The position numbers and the translations under genes were made by a program. Source: Nemertoderma westbladi (taxonomy: Eukaryota > Xenacoelomorpha > Nemertodermatida > Nemertodermatidae). From it: a stretch of 48,218 bases of DNA. Location of the stretch: the NCBI GenBank assembly GCA_032718475.1, contig JAUCBJ010006876.1:1-48218 (forward strand), written 5' to 3'. Below, one piece after another: positions 41,000-48,218 of the stretch. Each line of letters opens with the position of its first letter. Position 1 is the stretch's first letter. The notes under the pieces were generated by a model that was not told where the DNA came from, did no database searches, and saw only the letters and a list, made by a program, of their open reading frames with translations.

Positions 41000-43900
41000 A
41001 TGTCTGACACTCAGCAAAACCTGTCAGACAGTCTAATCGATACAACCATCTGTGACACAGATAGGAGTGTGGAGCGATTAAGAAAGGAGTTCAGCTCACC
41101 TCCTACTGAAAGAAAGGTCATCCCTCCAGTAGTAGTATCAGACCCTAAGCTAATCCAACACCGTAGGTCTATCATCGGCACTCGGGCCCAAGTCAAACGG
41201 AACCAGGAAGCAGCTGTCCCACAGCAGCAACAGCCTAGTCAAGAAACTTGTTCCCAGCGATCAGATAGCTCCAGTAGTTCGGATACTGTCGAACTGACCC
41301 CCGAACGCGGATTGCAGATGACGGCTAAAGCCTACTCGGACCCCCTTCTCACCCTTCCTGCCGCAGTGCTAACAACTATATTGATTGCGGTGGAGGAACA
41401 TCAAGCAGATTGGGCGAGAAATAAGCGAGCGACCCAAGATAATTATGCGGGATACGCCAGGGAAGAATTGATGTCTATTGTCGAGTCACAATGGAACTTT
41501 CCCGGACCCGGACTCCCGTTAGATCTGTCCGAGGCTACTTGGGAAGATATACACAGGATGGGAGTGGCTAAAGATACGATGGATCCAGCTGTTTGGAAGA
41601 GGTCGGCAGCAGGATATGTGCAGGGATTCTTCGGCTCCTTAGAGAAATTAGAAGAACAACTGTTTCGACAACCCCAAGGACCTCAAGAGCAGGAAGAACT
41701 GCTATATCAAGTACGCGAAAGAACCCTACGCATTCGACTAATCCTATCAGCTTTTGAGGAAACTTCCAAAAGAAGACAGGACACGTCACTGCAGGTTGCT
41801 GTCAAAACTTGGTTCCAGCGGGTAGGTCTCCAAGTACAAGAAACAGACCAGTGGAAATCCCAGCTGTCTGAGAGACTAACTTATGAAGAACCAACCGATG
41901 CCACCCTTTCTCAGGTGGAAGGCGAAGAGACCTCAGAGAAACCACGAACGAGAGACGCCATAGACATTTATCTGTCCGACTATCAGCGATTCCTAGGAGA
42001 CGAAGAATTGAGGAGACGGCTGTCTGGACTTTCCCCCAATAGTGAAGGAACCCAGCGTGTGTTAGATTCAATCGATGCTGAAATGTTAGCTGCTAACCAA
42101 GCAGAATTTGATGAAAAACTCCGCCTCGCTAGAGTCCAAGAAGAAAAGGTAAAGAAAAGACGGATAGAGGAACAAAAGGCGGCGGCTACGGCAGAAGCAG
42201 AAGCAGAAAGAAAAGCAGCGGCGGTAGAAGTAGAAGCAGAAAGAATAGCAGCAAAGGCGGAAAGGGCAGTGGCAGAAGCAGAACGGAGAGCGTCTGAGCA
42301 GACTACCCAACTGGAGTTGGAAAATCTGCAAGAGACGCAAGACAACATAAATAAACAGTTAACTGCTAGGCAAATGCAGATGATGAGACGATCTACTCCC
42401 AAACGCCAGGGATACACATCATCGGAGGAAAGCGAAACCACCGATCCTGAAGGCGGAGGAAATAGATCTCGTCTAAGCAGGCGTAGAAAAACATCTCACC
42501 GTCACAAATTGCCTGATTTGCCCCCAGCTGTTAAAAGACAGCTAGCTAGCACAGACTTAGGTAGTACGGAACCCATAGACCAAACTGTTCAGGTCAAAAG
42601 ACTCCCTACAATAGTTGATGAGCCTGAAATAATTAGGCCTGTCGTTCCCAAAGTCACTTCTGTGTTAGAGACCCCTGTACTTCCAGAGCTTCACTCTAAA
42701 TTCCCTTTACACAGTACTACACTGCCTGTACCCGGTAGAACAGTCCATGAGAATATCCCTGTCCTGGAAGCTGAGAGAGAAATCAAAGATTTGTCTCCCG
42801 TCGTCCCGCGTCAGCCCGCTACTATGTTGGCGACTCCCGCTTCGGCGGTCGAGTGGGTAGAGGAGGGACGGCGGGGGATGAATCTCCTGCTCGGACAGAT
42901 GCAGGAGACTGTCCACCAGCTTAAGGGAACAGTAAGGGAAAGTAGGGCCGAATTGCAAGAAGTGCAGCAAAGTATCGCGCTAGAACGCGACAAATTAGTC
43001 AATATACAAAAGGGCATACCAATACCCCCTGTAACATTGTGTCAACCTGTTAGGTCTGAAGTATTACATGCGCAAGGTGTAGAGCCTACACGCATCTATA
43101 CTGCTAGTGAAGTAGAAACTCCTATAGCAAACCCTATTAAGGGTGATTATAGACCTGTTATTAATGATATTCCCTATAGACCTGATACTGATCCGAGAAA
43201 TTTATATACCGATAATTCGATATTAAATAACACGATGGCCCAAGAAAGCTTTACGCGGCAGATGGCTAGAACAGAAGCCCGCCAAGCGGTCAAAGTGGGA
43301 GAGATCGTCAAATTCAATGGAGATGAGATGAAATGGTTACCTTTCAACGAATATTACAAAGACAGCATACAGAACTCTGTACTATCTAACGGAGAGAAAC
43401 TTAGGTTCCTCATCAAGTGCTTGGAAGGACCTCCCAAGTTAATGGCGTTAAAGTTTATTGGACATCCAGAAGGATTAAGACAAGTATGGGATACATTAAA
43501 CATCAGGTATGGTAACAAGGATAACATAGCTAAGTATTTGTATGCAAAATTAGTAGCCCCCCGACACTTCCTTAGTAGCGGGATTATAGAGTTTTCCGAT
43601 GAGATTCAAGAGATCTGTAGACAATTGGACTGGTTAGGTAAGTCTCATGAATATCAGAGTTCAATGGTTATTGGAGCCGTAGTCTCTACTTTACCAAAGG
43701 GTGGAGTATGTACACGCTGGGACAAGAAAGTGTTGTACATGAATGAACAACAACGACGAAGTCCTACCATGGCTGATCTCATGTCCTTCTTGGATGGTGA
43801 GGTAAAACTACAACTCATCAAGCAGTCCAGAGAGAAAACATCGGAAAATAAGGTAAGTGAGAAACCCGCTTCTAGGAGAAGAATAACACCGGTGTGTTAC

Positions 43901-46900
43901 ACTGACGACGGCGAAAGCCAAGTTTCTCAAGAAGAGGACAGCGGGAAAGACACTGAGAGATCTTACTACGTCGACAAAACCTCAAAAGATGTAAGTAAAT
44001 ACAAGGCTCGAAACAACGATAGGAGAGAACAGGTTGCCAAGACCCCTCCTCAGTCTCCTAACAGAATGCACCGAAGAAAACCCGAAGAAAAAACGAGAGT
44101 GCATCAAGTTACCCAAGGTAAAGTGAGTAACATAAAACCTAACTGTGCGCTGTGCGACGGGACCCACCGTTTGAGTGCGTGTGCTGAATTTCTAAAGAAA
44201 TCCCTTGTAGACAGACGTGCAGTTGTGTGGGACAAGCGGTTATGCTATAATTGCCTCAGACCAGGACACCAACGGCGAACCTGTTACTCCGACATAAAGT
44301 GTGCAAAGTGTGGCGCGAAACATCACATCTTGTTACACAGTGAGTTCGAACGAGACAAACAGAGTCAGGTAAGTGAGCCCGAACTACATGTCCAATTCAG
44401 TGATGTAAATGACACTGATCAGGAGTCTGAGATGGAAGGATTCTATACTGACGAATTCTCCGACGCCAACGAATCCTGTTATCTAATCAATACCGCAGTG
44501 TATCGAGCACTTACTTATGAAAAGGACACCAACAATGAGTTTCCCCCAACTACTTTTGCCAAACAACCATCTTGGAAAGCTCCAACTTCCAACGTAGGAA
44601 TCAGAGAATTTCCTGTAGTGCAGGTAAGAGTTCACGGTCTTAACAAAAGTTACATAGTGAACGCCCTCCTTGACTCCGGCAGCACAGGAACATTCATCGA
44701 TCAAGAATTAGCCGAAGATATCTTTGCTGGACAACCCAAATTCCGGACTAAATTGAATATGTCAGGAATTATGCAGGTTTGGAAATCTACCTTAACGGCA
44801 GATTACTATGTAGGTGTGTTGTCCACCCCCCAGGATAAGTTAGGAGCACAAGGTATAAGGTCGGTAAAAATGGTGGCTATAAAGAACTTCGCTACTACTC
44901 AAGCAGACCTTTATAATTGGGACGAGGATGAGAGCATCCAACATCTTAAGATACCTCGATTCCAGACAGATTATCCTGGAGTGCAAATACTCATCGGCCA
45001 AAACGCGCATGAGGCGCTCGAAACATTGGAGAAACGGCCTGCTCAACCACAGCCACTGCAAACCTATGCGGTAAGAACTAGAGTAGGTTGGTACTTTACT
45101 GGCCCTTCCCGCAGGACTCTCGAAGAGAGAATGCCACAAGAACAAACATACCAAGTACATGATTGGGAAGTGGAGAGCAGTGAGGTGGACGAACTAACTG
45201 AGGGAACACCATACTCCTCAGATAATGACGACATCTACCAACTCTTCGATGAAGAGAACACAATCGACCTACTTACAGAAAACCAAACTTGGAAAAGTCA
45301 GGTGAACCTATGTCAACTGATTCACCCATCGGAACCCATCGCTTACAATGACGAACTAAACGATGAGATAGAGCGCTGCAACGCTAGAACTCGGGACGAA
45401 CTAGCCGTACGATTCTTTACTCAGGAACTGGTAGAGCCCAATTCATATGATAAGGCTCTATCGATAGAAGAAGAAAGAGCCAAGCAAATCCAGGAAACAA
45501 CCACACGTTTTTTAAAGGACCAAGGTAGGTATGAAATCGGCCTACCATTTCGAAAACGAGAACCTAGATTTATAAATAACAGACCCTTGGCGGAGAAAAG
45601 AATCGCTCAATTACATCGACGACTTACAGCTAATGCTTCAGCGAAAGAAATGTACCAAACTCAGCTGAAGAAATTTATAACAAAGGGATACGCGGAGAGA
45701 GTACCGGAAGGAACACCAGTGACTGAGAGAACGTATTATTTAACACATCATTACGTTCCCAAACCCGGTAAACCCCATGAAGTCCGAGTCGTATTCGATG
45801 GCTCCGCTCTATATATGGGCCAATCCCTCAATTCCGAGTTGTTACCAGGACCCAACTTACTCCAATCTTTGTTGGGAATACTATTAAGATTAAGACAATA
45901 TTCCATCGCGTTCGCCTCTGATATAGAAGGAATGTTCTTACAAGTCAAGGCGCTGGATAGAGATAGAGATAGCCTGAGATTTCTGTGGTGGCCTGAAGGA
46001 GACCTCAACCAGAAACCGGTAGAGTACTGGATGACCATCCAGGCTTTTGGGATCATATCAAGCCCTTCCAACGCCTGCTCCGTGGTGCGAACCACTGCGA
46101 ATGACAACCGAGACTCCTTCTCCAAAGAAGTGATAGACAACATAAAACGCAATATATACATGGACGACAATTTAAGGTCCCTTCCATCAGTAGAAGAAGC
46201 CATAGCTGTCGCGAAAGGAACGGTAGAGTGTTTGAAAAGAGGTGGATTTCGACTGACGAAATTCACTAGTAACTCCCGTGAGTTTCTGGAAGCCATACCG
46301 GTAGAAGATCGCGGAGCGAAAGACCTAGACTTAATAAAGGACGATCTTCCTGAAACCAAGACGCTAGGCTTGAAGTGGGACACTGAAAGAGACATCCTGT
46401 TTTTTCAGTTAAAACAGCGAGATAATCCAGTTCGGACCAAACGGATTTGTTTAAGTATCCTGAGCACTTATTTCGACCCATTGGGATTTATTAGCCCAGT
46501 TATATTGATTGCTCGGAGTTTAGTACAACAAATGTGGCTTGAAAACCACTCATGGGACGATCCGCTTAAAGGGGAATTGTTAAAGAAATGGATGAAATGG
46601 GAAGATTCTCTACCTGCCATCGAGAACTTTATAATTTCCCGTGCATATTTTGGCCATGTTCTTCCTACGTATTCCTATCAACTCCATGTGTTTGGAGACG
46701 CCAGCGACATGGGAATAGGTATAGTAGCATATCTGCGAGTCGAAACTCCGGATGGAATCAAAGTCGCCTTGGTTACCTCTAAGGCATTGATTAACAACAA
46801 GTTAAAGGTTCCTCGAGCGGAGTTAAAGGCGGCTTTATACGCTACAGCCATCGGCCGGAACGTAACGGAACAAATCGACTATCCACTGGAGAAAACGGTT

Positions 46901-48218
46901 TATTGGACCGACGCTTTACTCGTGTTGGAGTATCTCACCAATGAAGTCTGTCAGTTTAGCGTTTTTGTTACTAACCGAGTAGCTATTATTCTTAGTCGCA
47001 CAAAGATAGATCAATGGAGACATTGCCCTGGTACGATTAATCCAGCCGATATCGCCTCCAGGGGAGCAACTCCACAGGAACTGATAGATACTCCAGATTG
47101 GTTGGGTGGACCCGACTTCCTGAGCAAGGAAGAGGATGAATGGCCTCCTCACCTTACTACGGCAGAGATTAGACAAGCCAAGGGAGCGGAGACAGTCAAA
47201 CCTAAAACCCGGGCGAGTAAATCGAAGTTATTTAAACCGACTATCGATCTATCTGTATTACATACTTCCGGGAATGATGCTTCGGATCCACAATCCCTCA
47301 ACACAAATAAGTCTGTTGTGGAAATTAGAGATAGAGATTGGAAATCTGGAATACCAGACGTCTCGCAAGGAATCTCACCCATGCTGCAGAGAGCAATGCA
47401 TCATTACAGTTCCTGGAATCGGCTCTGTAAAGCCGTCACATATTTAAGACGATGTTTTCATCATCACTACTCCAGGACGAAGACCACTAGTGATCACGCT
47501 CCATTGACATCTGCACAAGTTCATGTTATTAAGAATTTACCCAAATATAAGATATCTGATCGTTTTCTAAAGGAGAAAATTAGTCACCAGGAGTATGAAG
47601 AAACAAATAAGCAGATACTGAGACTCCTGCAATGCTATGAGGATTCCGAAAAGTACTTCCTGTTGTTGAGAAATCCACAGATGCGCTTAAGGGATCGATT
47701 CTCGAGCACAATGATAGATGGGTTAATACGTGTTGGAGGAAGACTCACCAACGCACCCTTATCCTTTGACACCAAATTCCCCATACTTATTAGAAATCTT
47801 GAAGTACAAATCAAGATGATTGTAGACGTTCACAGTAAACTTTACCATGCTGGTAGAGAACGAATTCTTAGCGAAATTCGAACTCGCTATTATTTTGATA
47901 AACCCCGTAGAGCTCTGAACCAAGTTCTTAGGAACTGCATACCCTGTAGGAAAGCATTCAGTAGGCCTTTAACACAGCGAGAGGCAGAATTACCTAGGGA
48001 ACGAGTAAACTTCTATGAACCACCTTTTACTAATACTGGTGTAGATTTATTTGGCCCTATTGAAGTATATCGTGCGAGGACTATAGTCAAGAGATGGTGT
48101 GTCATCTTCGTGTGCATGACTTGTAGAGCCATCCATCTCGATATGGTGAACGATCTATCTACCAACAGCTTCGTCTTAAGTTTACGACGACAGATCGCTC
48201 GCTTTGGGACGAGTAATA
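41000..48218 (+). CDS. BEL/Pao Gag-Pol polyprotein (5' partial at right edge, no stop seen)
   Basis: One open frame of 2406 codons from the first ATG after an in-frame TAG (40991) to the window end. Residues 1-350 match nothing that I recognise. A charged coiled coil spans about 367-455 (alanine/glutamate/lysine-rich), followed by a basic patch and a second coil near 623-667. A DUF1759-like Gag domain lies at 765-935 (VKFNGDEMKWLPFNEYYKDS). Zinc knuckles start at C1049, C1082 (CYNCLRPGHQRRTC) and about 1101. The aspartic protease has DSG at 1225-1227. The RT has VVFDGSA near 1600 and YMDD at 1720-1723. RNase H has D1900, E1941 and D1971. Integrase has H2278, H2283, C2313, C2316 and catalytic D2349 and D2381; the third acidic residue is beyond the edge. 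No frameshift separates gag from pol, as is usual for BEL/Pao. The N-terminal extension of some 750 residues before the Gag domain is unusually long. The intact frame suggests recent activity. Confidence 0.93.
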   Translation, partial: MSDTQQNLSDSLIDTTICDTDRSVERLRKEFSSPPTERKVIPPVVVSDPKLIQHRRSIIGTRAQVKRNQEAAVPQQQQPSQETCSQRSDSSSSSDTVELTPERGLQMTAKAYSDPLLTLPAAVLTTILIAVEEHQADWARNKRATQDNYAGYAREELMSIVESQWNFPGPGLPLDLSEATWEDIHRMGVAKDTMDPAVWKRSAAGYVQGFFGSLEKLEEQLFRQPQGPQEQEELLYQVRERTLRIRLILSAFEETSKRRQDTSLQVAVKTWFQRVGLQVQETDQWKSQLSERLTYEEPTDATLSQVEGEETSEKPRTRDAIDIYLSDYQRFLGDEELRRRLSGLSPNSEGTQRVLDSIDAEMLAANQAEFDEKLRLARVQEEKVKKRRIEEQKAAATAEAEAERKAAAVEVEAERIAAKAERAVAEAERRASEQTTQLELENLQETQDNINKQLTARQMQMMRRSTPKRQGYTSSEESETTDPEGGGNRSRLSRRRKTSHRHKLPDLPPAVKRQLASTDLGSTEPIDQTVQVKRLPTIVDEPEIIRPVVPKVTSVLETPVLPELHSKFPLHSTTLPVPGRTVHENIPVLEAEREIKDLSPVVPRQPATMLATPASAVEWVEEGRRGMNLLLGQMQETVHQLKGTVRESRAELQEVQQSIALERDKLVNIQKGIPIPPVTLCQPVRSEVLHAQGVEPTRIYTASEVETPIANPIKGDYRPVINDIPYRPDTDPRNLYTDNSILNNTMAQESFTRQMARTEARQAVKVGEIVKFNGDEMKWLPFNEYYKDSIQNSVLSNGEKLRFLIKCLEGPPKLMALKFIGHPEGLRQVWDTLNIRYGNKDNIAKYLYAKLVAPRHFLSSGIIEFSDEIQEICRQLDWLGKSHEYQSSMVIGAVVSTLPKGGVCTRWDKKVLYMNEQQRRSPTMADLMSFLDGEVKLQLIKQSREKTSENKVSEKPASRRRITPVCYTDDGESQVSQEEDSGKDTERSYYVDKTSKDVSKYKARNNDRREQVAKTPPQSPNRMHRRKPEEKTRVHQVTQGKVSNIKPNCALCDGTHRLSACAEFLKKSLVDRRAVVWDKRLCYNCLRPGHQRRTCYSDIKCAKCGAKHHILLHSEFERDKQSQVSEPELHVQFSDVNDTDQESEMEGFYTDEFSDANESCYLINTAVYRALTYEKDTNNEFPPTTFAKQPSWKAPTSNVGIREFPVVQVRVHGLNKSYIVNALLDSGSTGTFIDQELAEDIFAGQPKFRTKLNMSGIMQVWKSTLTADYYVGVLSTPQDKLGAQGIRSVKMVAIKNFATTQADLYNWDEDESIQHLKIPRFQTDYPGVQILIGQNAHEALETLEKRPAQPQPLQTYAVRTRVGWYFTGPSRRTLEERMPQEQTYQVHDWEVESSEVDELTEGTPYSSDNDDIYQLFDEENTIDLLTENQTWKSQVNLCQLIHPSEPIAYNDELNDEIERCNARTRDELAVRFFTQELVEPNSYDKALSIEEERAKQIQETTTRFLKDQGRYEIGLPFRKREPRFINNRPLAEKRIAQLHRRLTANASAKEMYQTQLKKFITKGYAERVPEGTPVTERTYYLTHHYVPKPGKPHEVRVVFDGSALYMGQSLNSELLPGPNLLQSLLGILLRLRQYSIAFASDIEGMFLQVKALDRDRDSLRFLWWPEGDLNQKPVEYWMTIQAFGIISSPSNACSVVRTTANDNRDSFSKEVIDNIKRNIYMDDNLRSLPSVEEAIAVAKGTVECLKRGGFRLTKFTSNSREFLEAIPVEDRGAKDLDLIKDDLPETKTLGLKWDTERDILFFQLKQRDNPVRTKRICLSILSTYFDPLGFISPVILIARSLVQQMWLENHSWDDPLKGELLKKWMKWEDSLPAIENFIISRAYFGHVLPTYSYQLHVFGDASDMGIGIVAYLRVETPDGIKVALVTSKALINNKLKVPRAELKAALYATAIGRNVTEQIDYPLEKTVYWTDALLVLEYLTNEVCQFSVFVTNRVAIILSRTKIDQWRHCPGTINPADIASRGATPQELIDTPDWLGGPDFLSKEEDEWPPHLTTAEIRQAKGAETVKPKTRASKSKLFKPTIDLSVLHTSGNDASDPQSLNTNKSVVEIRDRDWKSGIPDVSQGISPMLQRAMHHYSSWNRLCKAVTYLRRCFHHHYSRTKTTSDHAPLTSAQVHVIKNLPKYKISDRFLKEKISHQEYEETNKQILRLLQCYEDSEKYFLLLRNPQMRLRDRFSSTMIDGLIRVGGRLTNAPLSFDTKFPILIRNLEVQIKMIVDVHSKLYHAGRERILSEIRTRYYFDKPRRALNQVLRNCIPCRKAFSRPLTQREAELPRERVNFYEPPFTNTGVDLFGPIEVYRARTIVKRWCVIFVCMTCRAIHLDMVNDLSTNSFVLSLRRQIARFGTSN

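Larger units (their letters stand above)
37525..48218 (+). mobile_element. BEL/Pao LTR retrotransposon, left part (runs off window)
   Basis: Probable 5' LTR start TGTTGTAAAAGC at the breakpoint in RTE-derived sequence. A long LTR-plus-leader (3.5 kb) precedes one gag-pol frame from 41000 past the right edge. Integrase end, any env, and the 3' LTR lie outside. Pol order protease, RT, RNase H, integrase and the RT wording are those of BEL/Pao elements. Confidence 0.85.

Noticed and set aside
41983-42441. Minus-strand frames opposite BEL gag (152 codons and shorter)
   Set aside because: These are serine/phenylalanine-rich shadows of the alanine/glutamate coiled-coil codons on the plus strand.
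45751-46395. 214-codon minus-strand frame
   Set aside because: Opposite the reverse transcriptase of BEL pol, which has all its motifs on the plus strand.
1-48218. CRISPR array, bacterial operon or phage system
   Set aside because: Repeats are contiguous (no unique spacers of fixed size), genes have introns, and all recognised proteins are animal or retroelement types.

Overview
The window is animal nuclear DNA: AT-rich, intron-containing and dense in transposable elements. Nothing in it is bacterial. One cellular gene can be supported, a rhodopsin-class (class A) G-protein-coupled receptor of neuropeptide type, spread over five exons and about 19 kb. Around it lie CR1-like and RTE-type LINEs, a BEL/Pao LTR retrotransposon, a Ty3/gypsy-like scrap, tRNA-derived SINE-like pieces and several inverted-repeat (foldback or TIR) elements. 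This mix, the RFamide-receptor-like GPCR and the many TACCGGTA palindromes suggest a marine invertebrate (deuterostome or lophotrochozoan), but I cannot name the species.

Region 1 (1-8,340) is a nested stack. A minus-strand RTE-type LINE is split into a 5' part (7,252-7,732) and an endonuclease part (168-1,507) by an apparently full-length plus-strand CR1-like LINE (about 1,509-7,250). That LINE has an intact ORF1 (1,688-2,527) and an intact 1096-residue endonuclease/reverse-transcriptase ORF2 (3,452-6,742). Next come a gypsy-like RT fragment, a 60-bp-stem palindrome made from SINE tails, and a SINE-like copy.

Region 2 (8,340-16,640) holds a decayed plus-strand RTE LINE, a second fragment of the same family, a jockey/CR1-type RT scrap, a MITE-like foldback and a duplicated 97-bp repeat, in otherwise featureless AT-rich DNA.

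Region 3 (16,647-35,868) is the receptor gene. Exons are 16,647-16,868, 21,762-21,934, 25,396-25,607, 33,221-33,327 and 35,656-35,868; they join in frame to 308 codons with all seven helices. Intron 1 holds an element with 30-bp perfect terminal inverted repeats. Intron 2 ends in an 882-bp array of a 24-bp minisatellite that stops 23 bases before exon 3. Intron 3 (7.6 kb) holds a large foldback whose arms contain ~150-160-bp tandem repeats. Its right arm is interrupted by about 3.6 kb that includes an inverted copy of the intron-1 repeat and a small LTR-flanked element. Intron 4 holds a second kind of foldback built from short CCACCAAA-type units.

Region 4 (35,869-48,218) has RTE 3' scraps, a 21-bp perfect-stem hairpin, and then the left part of a BEL/Pao retrotransposon. 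Its LTR probably starts at 37,525. A long leader has two tandem-repeat blocks, and one uninterrupted gag-pol frame runs from 41,000 off the right edge (at least 2406 codons), covering Gag, zinc knuckles, protease, RT, RNase H and the start of integrase.
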